The notes under the pieces were generated by a model, which did no database searches, was not told where the DNA came from, and saw only the letters and a program-made list of their open reading frames with translations. Position numbers and translations under genes: made by a program. Shown here one piece after another: positions 52,684-62,913 of a DNA stretch of 64,000 bases; the stretch's first letter is position 1, and the number at the start of each line of letters is the position of its first letter. The stretch comes from Flavobacterium micromati (GTDB taxonomy: Bacteria; Bacteroidota; Bacteroidia; Flavobacteriales; Flavobacteriaceae): contig NZ_FQWF01000004.1 in NCBI RefSeq assembly GCF_900129585.1, positions 186,001 through 250,000 of the forward strand. Direction: 5' to 3'.

Positions 52684-53829
52684 TTACAAAAACAGATTAT
52701 AAACATAATCAAAAACTGTCTTTTTATTCTTAAACTTATGATGTGCATGAGTTACAGTATTGATATATTCTCCATGCGGAATACGATTTTTATTTTCGTC
52801 CAGATCCCACATTCCGCAATTGCTATAGCTTTCAAGGTTATCCCAGTCTGGGCGATCTGTAACAGGATAAATGCAAATACCGTTTAAGTCAACTCCATTT
52901 TCTCGTGCGATTAAACATTGTTCTACGATTTCTGTAATCCACTCGACTCGTCCAGAGCCAAAATGACCTGTTTCAGAAAGAAAAATAGGTTTTCCGTATC
53001 TATTGTAGGCGTTCTGTAATAAATCAGAAAGCGGTGTTCTTTCGTTAGTATAATCAGGCCAAGCGAGGGTTTCGCCTTGTTCTTCCCACTGGCAGTTCCA
53101 GTAATAATTAAAACCTAAAATATCAGCACAATCCTCTGATCCACCTAATTCAGGACACATTCTTCCCGTAATGATATCCATAGCTTGAAACTGATGCTCA
53201 TTTATTTCGAATAAATGATCTTCATCACTGCTATAATCGGGATGAATTTTGACTAACGGCTCTACAAGTAATACAACACATTCTGGATCCACTTCTCTCA
53301 GCATTTTTATTCCCAGTATAGCTGCTTTACACAAATGATATTTGATATCCCAGCCATTATTTACCGCAAATGGAACTGTGCCTCGAACATCGCCAGAATG
53401 CCATGATAAAAAACTGATTTCGTTTACAGGAATTACATAGAGTTCCTGCTCTGAATGTTGTTTATAAAAAAGTGCAAATGCCGCACATAAATTAGTAAAG
53501 CGATCGCAAAAATGAGGGTGAGTGGGATAAATATCATCGGGATAACCAAAATGAATTAAATCCCAAATTTGCTGTATTCCATATTTCTCTGCCGCTAACA
53601 TTCGGTTATGAACCTCAGAAAAATCAAACTTTCCCGCCGTACTTTCAACAGTACTCCAGCAAATACCCTCACGAACCGTCCTAATTCCTATTACTACAAG
53701 CGCTTCATAATCGGTTTCAACACGAATATCATGTTGCGTTTCTTGTAAAAGATTAATCCTGTTTGCTGAGCGGTTGATATGATCAGCGCATTCAAAACCG
53801 CCCATAAAAAAAGTGTTAAATAATTTCAT
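52684..53829 (-). CDS. Glycoside hydrolase family 1-like (clan GH-A) protein
   Basis: 381 residues, TIM-barrel type. The N-terminus FFMGGFECADHINR resembles the GH1 opening. IPVNEISFLSW supplies the probable acid/base Glu and IFLSETGHFG the probable nucleophile Glu, with FNYYWNCQW between them. It is shorter than typical beta-glucosidases and probably cytosolic (no signal peptide). The substrate cannot be told from sequence. A -7 box (53874-53881) lies 44 bp upstream. Confidence 0.82.
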   Translation of the reverse strand: MKLFNTFFMGGFECADHINRSANRINLLQETQHDIRVETDYEALVVIGIRTVREGICWSTVESTAGKFDFSEVHNRMLAAEKYGIQQIWDLIHFGYPDDIYPTHPHFCDRFTNLCAAFALFYKQHSEQELYVIPVNEISFLSWHSGDVRGTVPFAVNNGWDIKYHLCKAAILGIKMLREVDPECVVLLVEPLVKIHPDYSSDEDHLFEINEHQFQAMDIITGRMCPELGGSEDCADILGFNYYWNCQWEEQGETLAWPDYTNERTPLSDLLQNAYNRYGKPIFLSETGHFGSGRVEWITEIVEQCLIARENGVDLNGICIYPVTDRPDWDNLESYSNCGMWDLDENKNRIPHGEYINTVTHAHHKFKNKKTVFDYVYNLFL

Positions 53830-53873
53830 TACACAGCTGTTTTATAAATTGTTTTTTTGTTCTAGTCTAAAGT

Positions 53874-53881
53874 CAAAAATA
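53874..53881 (-). promoter_or_regulatory. -7 promoter box (TATTTTTG, minus strand)
   Basis: Matches TAnnTTTG 44 bp upstream of the GH1-like gene. Confidence 0.45.
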
Positions 53882-54175
53882 ACATAGACTTTTATTAAAA
53901 AACTTATATAATTATGTATAGAAATTGTAAAATTTTTAATCTACATAGTTAATAGTCAGGATTATGGTAAGGATTTACGGACTCAACAATTTATAAAGTA
54001 AAAAACTAAGATACAATTGATATAAAGACAGTGGTAATGGAGAAATATTTAAAAATTTGAAGCTTTTTTTAAGAGGTATAAATAAGTAAGTGTATATCCT
54101 GATAAATTGATTTAAAGTAATTTACAACGGCGATTTTAAGTTTTGTATAATTTTATTTAATTACACAGTGATAAT

Positions 54176-54183
54176 TATCTTTG
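54176..54183 (+). promoter_or_regulatory. -7 promoter box (TATCTTTG)
   Basis: Matches TAnnTTTG 90 bp before the response regulator; probably drives the regulator-kinase pair. Confidence 0.5.
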
Positions 54184-54273
54184 TCTTTTGAGTATTTTTA
54201 TTCACATAAACATTTATACATAATTTTTATTATTTTTGAAATCTAATTAGTTTATAAAAATAAAATAGAACGA

Positions 54274-54735
54274 ATGTCCTTAACAACGCTTAACAATAAA
54301 AAAATGGTAAACCTTTTACTTGCAGACGATGACATGGACGATTGCCTTTTTTTTCAAGAAGCACTTGAGGAGCTTTCGATGGCAGCAAATTTAAGCACTG
54401 TAAATGATGGAGTTCAGTTAATGGATTTCTTAAAAGCCGCTATAGCATTGCCTGATGCGTTATTTTTAGATTTAAACATGCCGCGCAAATCAGGTTTCGA
54501 ATGCTTAACCGAATTAAAGGATAACAATTCATTCAAAGAAATTCCGATAATAATATTTTCTACATCTTTGGATCCAGAGGTTGTCAATAAGCTTTACAAC
54601 AATGGTGCGCATTATTACATTCGAAAACCAGGCGATTTTAATATTCTAAAGCGAGTTATTGAAGAAGCTACATCTAGAATTAGTAAAAATAAATCGCAAC
54701 GCCCTGAACGAATTGATTTTATTATTAAATCTTAA
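54274..54735 (+). CDS. Single-domain response regulator (Rcp1/CheY-like)
   Basis: 153 residues, one receiver domain and no output domain. The acidic pocket is LLADDDMDD, the phospho-acceptor Asp66 lies in LFLDLNMPRKSG, the switch Ser/Thr in IIFSTS and the conserved Lys in YYIRKPGDF. It probably relays phosphate from the multi-PAS kinase encoded 11 bp downstream. A second in-frame ATG at residue 11 could be the start. Confidence 0.93.
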   Translation: MSLTTLNNKKMVNLLLADDDMDDCLFFQEALEELSMAANLSTVNDGVQLMDFLKAAIALPDALFLDLNMPRKSGFECLTELKDNNSFKEIPIIIFSTSLDPEVVNKLYNNGAHYYIRKPGDFNILKRVIEEATSRISKNKSQRPERIDFIIKS

Positions 54736-54746
54736 AACAAGATCCC

Positions 54747-57700
54747 ATGAGCACGCAAATTAACAACCAGGATTTCTTAAACGGTGGCGGCGAAATGGGA
54801 AAACTTGTGCGCGCTAAAAATTGGTCTGAAACGCCATTGGGAAATCCAGATTTGTGGCCGCTGAGTTTAAGAACTATTGCATCAGTAGTGCTTAACAATC
54901 CATTTGGGATGGCCATTGCTTGGGGAAAAGAGTACATACAAATATATAATGATAGTTATCGTCCTATTCTAGGAGAATTAAAACATCCATACGCTTTAGG
55001 AATTAGCACGCATAAAAGTTTTCCAGAAATATGGAAAACAATCAAGCCGCTTTTAGATAAAGCGATGAAAGGAGAATCTACTGGATTATCAGATTTTATT
55101 TTGCCGTTAGAGCGAAATGGTTATATTGAAAAATGCTGTTTTGATTTGGCTTACAGTCCAATTAGAGTGGAAAATGGCGAAGTGGGTGGTGTTTTGATTA
55201 CAGTTATTGAAACCACAACAAAAAAAAATATTCAGGACGAGCTAAAAGAAAGCGAAGAGCGATTTAAAGCTATTGCCGATAATATTCCAAACTTGGCTTG
55301 GATGGCGAATGCTGATGGTTCTGTATACTGGTACAATAAAAAATGGTATGAGTACACTGGAACAACATTTGAAGAAATGCAAGGCTGGGGCTGGCAGGCG
55401 GTTTATAAGGAGGAAGAACTTGTAGCTATTTTGAAAGAATGGAAGTTTGCATTGGAGCAAGGTATACCATTTGAGGTGATTTATCCAATGAAGGGCGTCG
55501 ATGGCGAATACCGTCATTTTCTAACAAGGGCATTACCGGTTAAAAACAACAATGGCGAAATATTAAACTGGTTTGGTACTAATACCGATATTACAGAACA
55601 AAAAGTGGCGGAGGAAGCGCTTTTAGCAAGTAAAAAAGAACTTGAATTTGTAATTGAAGCAGCTAAACTAGGAACTTTTGATTATAATCCTCAAACTAAT
55701 AAATTTTCTACAAATACACGTCTCAAGAATTGGTTTGGTTTTTCAGCTGATGAAAATATTGACTTGTTTGATGCAACCAGTATAATCGTTGAGCAGGATA
55801 GAAGTAAAGTGTTTAACGCTATAGAAACTGCCTTAGAATACGCTTCAGGCGGTAACTATGACATAGTCTACAATATCTTAAACCCAATTACCAAAAAAGA
55901 ACTTACGCTTCATGCAAAAGGCAAAGTTTTTTTTGATACTAATAATGATGCTTGTCGGTTAAATGGAACGGTTGAAGATATTACTTCGCAAACCATTGCA
56001 CGGAAAAAATTAGAGCAAAGTGAAAATAACTTACGATCGATGATACTGCAAGCTCCGATGGCTATATCGATAATGCGGGGTCCAAATTACATAATTGAAA
56101 TTGCTAATAAAAAAGCATTGGCAATTTGGGATAAAACAGAGGAAGATGTTTTTGACAAGTCCATCTTTGAAGTATTACTAGATGTCGATAAAGAAACTTT
56201 AAAAGGAATTTTAGATACTGTCACTCTCACAGGACATAATTTTTCAACCACTGAAAGCCCTGTAACAATACATAGTAGTGGTAATGAAGAAATCGTTTAT
56301 ATAAACTTTTCATACGAAGCGCTTTTCGATGAAAATGGAAAAAACAACGGCATTATGAACATTGGTTTTGACGTCACCGCACAAGTTCTTGCCCGTAAAG
56401 AAGTTGAAAAAAGTGAACAAAGCATACGTAGTTTAATAGAAAGCGCCCCTTTCCCAATAGGTGTTTACACTGGAGCTGAGATGCGCATTACACTTGCCAA
56501 TCAAGCCATTATTGATGCTTGGGGCAAAAACATTAATGCTATTGGAATGTTGTATAAAGACCTTATGCCTGAACTTGAAAACCAAAATATCTATAAACAA
56601 ATAGGAGATGTTTTTAATAGTGGTGTCGCATTTCATGCCAAAAATCAACGTGTTGATATTTTTAAGGACGGAGCCTTAAAACCATTTTATTTTAATTACA
56701 GTTTTACACCATTATTAGACGCAAACGGCCAAATTTACGGTGTAATGAATACCGCTGCCGATGTCAGTGAGCTGCATGAAACTAAGGGAAAGATAGAAGA
56801 GAGCGAAAAACGTTTTAGAGATGCCGTTTATCAGGCGCCTGTAGCCATGGTTATTTTTAGAGGGGAAGATAATATTGTTGAGATGGTAAATGCTCCTTAT
56901 TTAGAACTAGTCGGTAAAACAGAAAGCGAGTTTTTAGGAAAACCTCTTTATGAATCATTACCAGACGTTGAAGTGGCGATAGGCACTATTATTAAAGATA
57001 TTTATAAAACGGAGACCGCTTATTTTGGTTATGAATTCCCTGTCGTTTTAAATCGATATGGGAAGAAAGAAACGGCCTATTTTAACTTTGTGTATCACCC
57101 ATTGAAAGAAAATAATGAAGTCACCGGAATTATGGCAGTGGCTACAGATGTAACTGCCAATTTTATAGCAAAAAAAGCACTTGAAGAGAATGAACAGCGA
57201 CTAAATATTGTCATAAATGCAAGTGAATTAGGAATTTGGGAACTAGATATGTTAACTGATGAAACGAAAATATCTGAACGTGTATTAGAGATTTTGGCAC
57301 TTCCTAAAGATAAGAATTTTAGTAGAAAACAACTCGTAAGTAAAATACATCCTGATGATTTGAAGATTAGAAAAATGGCTTACAAGAATGCACTTCAAAC
57401 GGGAATATTACATTACGAGGTAAGGATAATAAATGATACTGTTATTCATTGGATTGAAGCAAAAGGAACATTATTTTTCAATGTCGATCATAAACCAATT
57501 CAAATTATAGGCACATTACGTGACGTTACTAATGAGAAAAACGTTCAAACACAATTAATAGAGCGGGAACAAAAATTTAGATTATTAGCTGATTCTATGC
57601 CCCAAATTGTATGGACTGCTAATCCCGAAGGCAAATTGAATTATTTTAATCAAGCCGTATTTGATTATTCAGGTTGCTCTCAGGACGAAATTATTGAAAA

Positions 57701-58718
57701 GGGATGGCTCTCGATTGTTCACGAGGAGGAATGGGAAGAAAACATGCAGAAATGGTTTGAATCAATTTCAACGGAGACTGATTTTATAATTGAGCACCGT
57801 TTTCGTAAAAATGATGGAAAGTATCGCTGGCAACTGAGTCGCGCGATACCACAGCGCGATAAAGAAGGGAAAATTACAATGTGGGTTGGTACAAGTACTG
57901 ATATTCAAGATCAAAAAATGTTTACTAATGAATTAGAAAAGCAAGTACAGGAACGTACAAAAGAACTCTTTACGAAAAATGAAGATCTGGAAAAGATGAA
58001 CAAAGAATTACAGTCGTTTGCTTATATTTCAAGTCACGATTTACAGGAACCTTTGCGAAAAATTCAAACATTTACCACTCAAATAAACGATGGTGAAATC
58101 AATAACCTCTCGGAAAAAGGAAAAGAAAAATTTCGTAGAATTCAAAATTCAGCGAACAGGATGCAAACGCTCATTCAAGACTTGCTAGCGTATTCGAGAA
58201 CAAACATTCAAGAAATAATTTTTGAAAAAGCTACACTTTCTGTAATTGTTGAAGAGGTAAAAGAAGATTTAGAACAAGATTTACTAGACAAAAATATAGC
58301 GATTACAATCATAAATGATTGCGCCGTAGAAGTGATTCCTTTCCAGTTCAGACAAATGCTTTTTAATTTAATTAGCAATTCGCTGAAATTCACCAGAGAA
58401 AATAATATCCCAGTGATTACAATAGAGTGTTTTAGCGCCACAGGTTCTGAATTAAAAAACAGCAAATTGAACCAAGATATAAAATACTGCCATATTAAAT
58501 TTAGGGATAACGGAATTGGATTTGAGCCTGAGTACAGTGAAAAAATATTTGAAGTTTTTCAACGTTTGCATGGCAAAGAGAAATATGCTGGCACAGGAAT
58601 AGGATTAGCAATTGTAAGGAAAATTGTAGATAATCATAACGGATTTATAACCGCTAGTGGTGTTTTAAATGAAGGTGCTACTTTTGATATTTATGTTCCT
58701 ATTTCAAAAACGTCATAA
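54747..58718 (+). CDS. Multi-PAS sensor histidine kinase
   Basis: 1323 residues, no transmembrane segment, so cytosolic. A PAS-like N-terminal domain (about 15-160) is followed by seven PAS S-box repeats starting near residues 168, 297, 427, 556, 685, 814 and 937. A HisKA-type dimerisation domain with phospho-accepting His1097 (SSHDLQEPLRKIQTF) and a HATPase domain (NLISNSLKFTRENN, DNGIGFEPEYSEKIFEVF, GTGIGLAIVRKIV) end it. The PAS repeats could bind several ligands or signals (light, redox, oxygen). It is co-transcribed with the response regulator and is close to a general-stress gene. Confidence 0.94.
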   Translation: MSTQINNQDFLNGGGEMGKLVRAKNWSETPLGNPDLWPLSLRTIASVVLNNPFGMAIAWGKEYIQIYNDSYRPILGELKHPYALGISTHKSFPEIWKTIKPLLDKAMKGESTGLSDFILPLERNGYIEKCCFDLAYSPIRVENGEVGGVLITVIETTTKKNIQDELKESEERFKAIADNIPNLAWMANADGSVYWYNKKWYEYTGTTFEEMQGWGWQAVYKEEELVAILKEWKFALEQGIPFEVIYPMKGVDGEYRHFLTRALPVKNNNGEILNWFGTNTDITEQKVAEEALLASKKELEFVIEAAKLGTFDYNPQTNKFSTNTRLKNWFGFSADENIDLFDATSIIVEQDRSKVFNAIETALEYASGGNYDIVYNILNPITKKELTLHAKGKVFFDTNNDACRLNGTVEDITSQTIARKKLEQSENNLRSMILQAPMAISIMRGPNYIIEIANKKALAIWDKTEEDVFDKSIFEVLLDVDKETLKGILDTVTLTGHNFSTTESPVTIHSSGNEEIVYINFSYEALFDENGKNNGIMNIGFDVTAQVLARKEVEKSEQSIRSLIESAPFPIGVYTGAEMRITLANQAIIDAWGKNINAIGMLYKDLMPELENQNIYKQIGDVFNSGVAFHAKNQRVDIFKDGALKPFYFNYSFTPLLDANGQIYGVMNTAADVSELHETKGKIEESEKRFRDAVYQAPVAMVIFRGEDNIVEMVNAPYLELVGKTESEFLGKPLYESLPDVEVAIGTIIKDIYKTETAYFGYEFPVVLNRYGKKETAYFNFVYHPLKENNEVTGIMAVATDVTANFIAKKALEENEQRLNIVINASELGIWELDMLTDETKISERVLEILALPKDKNFSRKQLVSKIHPDDLKIRKMAYKNALQTGILHYEVRIINDTVIHWIEAKGTLFFNVDHKPIQIIGTLRDVTNEKNVQTQLIEREQKFRLLADSMPQIVWTANPEGKLNYFNQAVFDYSGCSQDEIIEKGWLSIVHEEEWEENMQKWFESISTETDFIIEHRFRKNDGKYRWQLSRAIPQRDKEGKITMWVGTSTDIQDQKMFTNELEKQVQERTKELFTKNEDLEKMNKELQSFAYISSHDLQEPLRKIQTFTTQINDGEINNLSEKGKEKFRRIQNSANRMQTLIQDLLAYSRTNIQEIIFEKATLSVIVEEVKEDLEQDLLDKNIAITIINDCAVEVIPFQFRQMLFNLISNSLKFTRENNIPVITIECFSATGSELKNSKLNQDIKYCHIKFRDNGIGFEPEYSEKIFEVFQRLHGKEKYAGTGIGLAIVRKIVDNHNGFITASGVLNEGATFDIYVPISKTS

Positions 58719-58813
58719 AAATTTACAATCAAATAGTATAATTGTTTTAAAATCTTAAAAAAAAATGCTTGCCAATAGATATGGTAAGGATTAATTTTAA
58801 AATATGATATTGT

Positions 58814-59359
58814 TTATTTATAAATTTCTTGTCCTTTGTTTGTTTTCCAATTTTGTTCTAAATAATCAGCATCTTCATCATTTCTTGGATTAACGCCCAT
58901 TACTACATTTCCGCTGTTGATACCAGACTCGTAAATTTTTGCACGTTCTTCAGGAATTCCTGATCCTACAAGCGCGCCAATAAGTCCGCCTGCTATTCCA
59001 CCAGCTCCAGCTCCAGCAAGTCCAGCAGCTAGTGGACCTGCGATTATGAAACCTAGTCCGGGAATTACTAAACTTGTTCCAATAGCAGCAATAACTCCGG
59101 CTATTGCACCAACAGTTCCACCTATTGCCGATCCAGTCCCAGCAGTTTCTGCCGCTTTTGTACCAAGATCTGAATCATCATTTTTATCAGAATAGTATTT
59201 ATTGCGAGTTTCGTCAGACATTACTAAATTTATTTCATCTTTAGTATATCCGCGCTCGTTTAACGCATTGTATACACTCTCTGTACTTTCGCGATCTGCA
59301 AACATTCCAGTCAACATTGTACTTTTTCTTGTGCTTTCATTAGCTAGATTATTTTCCAT
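58814..59359 (-). CDS. General stress protein 17M/YflT-like protein with glycine-rich core
   Basis: 181 residues. The N-terminal YflT-like domain (MLTGMFADRESTESVYNALNERGYTKDEINL) and the C-terminal SGIPEERAKIYESGINSGNVVMGVNPRNDEDA are typical. They flank a glycine/alanine-rich hydrophobic region (about 70-135) resembling glycine-zipper segments that insert into membranes. The exact role is unknown; homologues are induced by general stress. It is convergent with the multi-PAS kinase. Confidence 0.88.
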   Translation of the reverse strand: MENNLANESTRKSTMLTGMFADRESTESVYNALNERGYTKDEINLVMSDETRNKYYSDKNDDSDLGTKAAETAGTGSAIGGTVGAIAGVIAAIGTSLVIPGLGFIIAGPLAAGLAGAGAGGIAGGLIGALVGSGIPEERAKIYESGINSGNVVMGVNPRNDEDADYLEQNWKTNKGQEIYK

Positions 59360-59889
59360 AATAAGATAGTTTTAAAAAGTGAATTTGTTTTCACATTTAC
59401 AAAGTTGGTTATAACGACATGAAAAATATTTACATCATTCTTTGAATTAGTTGTGAAATTTTTGACATTTTTCTGTCGTAATAAATTGAATTAAATTTTT
59501 GCTGATAATTTTTACTATCATTAATTAAGAAATATTACATACAGTTCTTCAAACACTTACCGAAACACCTACAAATAGATTTTTACTCCATATTTTTTGG
59601 AAAGTTTGCAGTTGCTTACGCTCTTAAAAAATCTATTTTATTAGTTGTAATTTATCTTTAATTGTATAAAATTAGTCTCAAATTACATAAATGATTATCA
59701 AAATATTGCATTATTTTTGGTAGAAATCGATAGTAATTTTTCTTTAATTTTGTTTTTCAGAGAATAGTTAATATAAAAATTGATTACTCAGAATGTAGTG
59801 TGTGGCAATTTGTTGCAACCCAAATTTAAAATGAACAGCGGAAAATTAAGTTAGGATCGCTAATTTGTAAATATAAAAAAGCAACTTTA
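59360..59889. other. Divergent AT-rich intergenic region
   Basis: 530 bp between the stress gene and the FAD protein. A TAATTTTG -7 box (59745-59752) with a TTTTTGG about 24 bp before it is the only signal recognised. No gene or RNA was found. Confidence 0.45.
59745..59752 (+). promoter_or_regulatory. Promoter: -7 box TAATTTTG with upstream TTTTTGG
   Basis: Matches TAnnTTTG with a -33-like TTTTTGG at 24-bp spacing. It lies 137 bp before the FAD protein start, implying a long leader if it is the real promoter. Confidence 0.4.
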
Positions 59890-61602
59890 ATGACATTAAA
59901 AAGACGCATTGCAATAATAGGAGGAGGACCAAGTGCATTATTTATGTACAAAAGATTAATAGAATCGGGACAGCTCGATTTAGAAATTGAAATTTTCGAA
60001 AAAAAGAACGCATTGGGTTCTGGAATGCCTTATAGCTCAGAAGGAGCCAATGATGAACATGTTACAAATGTATCAGAGAATGAAATTCCTGATTTAGTTA
60101 CTTCAGTTAGCGAATGGCTTAGCACTGTACCCGCTGATTTGCTGGTTCGTTTTGACATCAACCTTGAGAAGTTCAATGAATATAAGGTATTACCTAGGCT
60201 GCTTTTTGGTTATTATTTAACGGCACAATTTAATTTGCTACAACAAATAGCTTCTCAGTTCAATATTGAAACAATAGTTCATTATCAAAGTAATGTTATA
60301 GATGTGCAATACGATAGTGAAAACAAAGCAGTTTGGATTTACACAGCAACGGAAAAATTCAAATTTGATGATGCTGTAATTTGTACTGGCCATTCTTGGC
60401 CTTCAAAATTTGAAGGAAAGTACGAAGGTTGTTTTGATTCACCCTATCCGCCTGCTAAATTGAAAATTGAGATCAATCATCACGTCGCTATTAAAGGAGC
60501 TTCGCTGACTGCAATTGATGCAGTAAGAACATTAGCGCGGCAAAATGGTTTATTTTTCACTGATGATCACGGGAATTTAAACTACACATTAAACGAGCAG
60601 AGTACTAATTTTAAAATAATAATGCACTCCCTTAGCGGATTACTACCTGCAGTTCGCTTCCATTTAGAAGATAGTCTTTTGTCTAATAATGCGTTGTTAA
60701 CTGCCGCCGAAATCGATAAACATAAAAAAGAAAACAACGGATTTATATCATTAGATTATCTTTTTCAAAAAGATTTCAAAGATATTTTCTTAAATAAAGA
60801 TCCCGAATTTTATGATAAAATTAAACATTTTAGTATCGAAGAATTTGTCAATGAAATGATGGATTTACGTTTAAGATTAGATCCTTTTCTTCTGCTTAAG
60901 GCAGAATATACCGAAGCTGAAAAATCAATTAAAAGGCAGGAGTCTGTGTACTGGAAAGAGATGCTTGCAGTGCTAAGTTTTGCAATGAATCATCCTGCAA
61001 AATATTTTTCGGCAGAGGATATGCAGCGACTTCAAAAAGTGTTGATGCCGCTCATTTCAATTATAATTGCATTTGTTCCTCAAAAATCGTGTGTTGAACT
61101 ACTCGCTTTGTATAATGCAGGTGTCCTTTCTTTATTATCCGTAAGTGATGACAGTAAAGTAGAACCTCAAGAAGAGGGAATTGTTTATCATTACATAGAT
61201 GAGGACGGCGTATCGCATTCGCAAAGTTATAAAACGTACGTTGACTGTGTAGGCCAACCGCATTTGTCGTATGACGATTTTCCTTTCGAAGGTTTAAAAA
61301 AGCAAAAGCTAATAAGTCCTGCCCAATTGCGGTTTCAGTCTGCTGCTCTAGCCAAAGAGTGTTTAATAACAGGAAATGAAGCAATAGTAAATGATAGCCA
61401 AGGAAATTATTATTTAAAAGTGTCAGGAATTAGTATTAACGATAATTTCCAAATACTGGATTATTACGGCGCGTACAATGAAAATATTTATATTATGGCT
61501 GTTCCTTACATTGGAGGCTATAATCCAGATTATTCTGGATTAGACTTTTGTGAAGCAACTTCATTACGAATTGTAAACAATATGTTTGCAACAAAAACTT
61601 AA
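59890..61602 (+). CDS. FAD/NAD(P)-binding protein (HpyO-like superfamily)
   Basis: 570 residues with an N-terminal FAD-binding motif RIAIIGGGPSALFMYKRL, then a segment typical of the FAD-NAD(P)-binding family (GSGMPYSSEGANDEHVTNVSENE), and DAVICTGHSWPSKF in the middle. A C-terminal region shaped by YVDCVGQP and IYIMAVPYIGGYNPDYSGLDF completes it. The family has unknown substrates; some members are amino-acid or antibiotic-tailoring oxidases. It precedes galM on the same strand with a 243-bp gap. Confidence 0.82.
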   Translation: MTLKRRIAIIGGGPSALFMYKRLIESGQLDLEIEIFEKKNALGSGMPYSSEGANDEHVTNVSENEIPDLVTSVSEWLSTVPADLLVRFDINLEKFNEYKVLPRLLFGYYLTAQFNLLQQIASQFNIETIVHYQSNVIDVQYDSENKAVWIYTATEKFKFDDAVICTGHSWPSKFEGKYEGCFDSPYPPAKLKIEINHHVAIKGASLTAIDAVRTLARQNGLFFTDDHGNLNYTLNEQSTNFKIIMHSLSGLLPAVRFHLEDSLLSNNALLTAAEIDKHKKENNGFISLDYLFQKDFKDIFLNKDPEFYDKIKHFSIEEFVNEMMDLRLRLDPFLLLKAEYTEAEKSIKRQESVYWKEMLAVLSFAMNHPAKYFSAEDMQRLQKVLMPLISIIIAFVPQKSCVELLALYNAGVLSLLSVSDDSKVEPQEEGIVYHYIDEDGVSHSQSYKTYVDCVGQPHLSYDDFPFEGLKKQKLISPAQLRFQSAALAKECLITGNEAIVNDSQGNYYLKVSGISINDNFQILDYYGAYNENIYIMAVPYIGGYNPDYSGLDFCEATSLRIVNNMFATKT

Positions 61603-61845
61603 AATCGATTTTGTATAAGTATGTTAGATCTTGTCAATTGTTAATCTATAGATTTAAACCGTAAAATAATAGCACCGCAATTGGTACTCAGAAGGAAAAT
61701 TTTTAAGTAAGCGTTTAAAATAGCGTGAAGTTTTTTTAACAGAATAAATAATCTAAAATATGTTGTTACTATTTTGACATTATTTCTTCATAGGCACTTT
61801 TTTATTGGAATAAAATAGAAGTAATTTGCGGTCTAATAAATTTTC

Positions 61846-62823
61846 ATGGATCTTTTAAAAACGGTTACAATAAAAAATAATGCTGGAATGGAAGTAGAGA
61901 TCGCTAATTTTGGAGCTACAATTATGCGCCTACTTGTTCCAAATAAGCAAAATACATTTACTAATGTTGTAGTTGGTTTGCAGCAGCCACAAGATTACAT
62001 CAAGCAACCGTATATTAATCATCCGCTATATTTAGGATCTACAATTGGCAGATTTGCTGGCAGGATTTCAAATGGTTCTTTTACGATTGATGATACAAGA
62101 TACAAAATTGAAAATAAGGATGGCGTTCATTTACATGGAGGCGTTGCAGGCTTTGATAAAAAATATTGGGAATTTACAGAGATTTTGACCACTAAAGTAG
62201 TTTTAAAATATGTAAGCAGTCACTTAGAGGAAGGATATCCTGGTAATTTAACTGTTGAGGCTGTATTTGAAATTACTGATGAAAATGAATTAAAAATCAG
62301 CTATTCGGCAACTACTGATGCAGCTACAATTGTCAATATCACAACACACCCTTATATCAATTTGAATGGTGGCGGAAGCATTTTAGAACACTCCTTAATA
62401 ATCAACAGTGACGCGCATTTAGATGTTGATAATAAATTGTTGCCTACTGGCAAAGTTAACTCATCAAAGGATACTCAGTTTGACCGTCAGCTAATGGAAA
62501 TTATTGGCAGAAACGATTTTGACGGTTTTGATGATACTTTTATTTTGAAAAATAATGATCATGCAGCCAAGCTCATTTCAAAAGACACAGGTATAGAATT
62601 GAATGTGCTTTCGAATCAGCCCGCAATGGTTGTTTTTACACCTAAAACCCTTGCAAAACTGCCTTTTAGTGGAGCTTACGCATCTAAAAATTATTCGGCA
62701 ATATGTTTTGAGCCTCAAAATTATCCTAACGCACCAAATCAAAGTCACTTTCCAAATTCAATATTGCTTCCCGATCAAAAATACGTCAATGAAATAATGT
62801 TCCAGTTTTCAGTAAATATGTAA
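61846..62823 (+). CDS. galM: Aldose 1-epimerase (mutarotase)
   Basis: 325 residues with the galactose-mutarotase fold: N-terminal MEVEIANFGATIMRLLVP, then LGSTIGRFAGRISNGSF, GVHLHGGVAGFDKKYWEF (catalytic His region), THPYINLNGGG (second His) and a C-terminal AICFEPQNYPNAPN with the catalytic Glu. It interconverts the alpha and beta anomers of galactose and other aldoses. The genes around it are unrelated to a galactose operon. Confidence 0.92.
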   Translation: MDLLKTVTIKNNAGMEVEIANFGATIMRLLVPNKQNTFTNVVVGLQQPQDYIKQPYINHPLYLGSTIGRFAGRISNGSFTIDDTRYKIENKDGVHLHGGVAGFDKKYWEFTEILTTKVVLKYVSSHLEEGYPGNLTVEAVFEITDENELKISYSATTDAATIVNITTHPYINLNGGGSILEHSLIINSDAHLDVDNKLLPTGKVNSSKDTQFDRQLMEIIGRNDFDGFDDTFILKNNDHAAKLISKDTGIELNVLSNQPAMVVFTPKTLAKLPFSGAYASKNYSAICFEPQNYPNAPNQSHFPNSILLPDQKYVNEIMFQFSVNM

Positions 62824-62913
62824 TAGTTAGTTTAATCGTTCATTCAAATTTTGTCAGCTTTTTAGAATCTAAATGCGCACAATTTTGAGATTATTTACTT
62901 GATTTGCAATTAT

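Larger units (their letters stand above)
53830..54273. other. Divergent intergenic region
   Basis: It holds the -7 box of the GH1-like gene (53874-53881, minus) and that of the response regulator (54176-54183, plus). No gene, RNA or repeat is visible between them. Confidence 0.5.
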
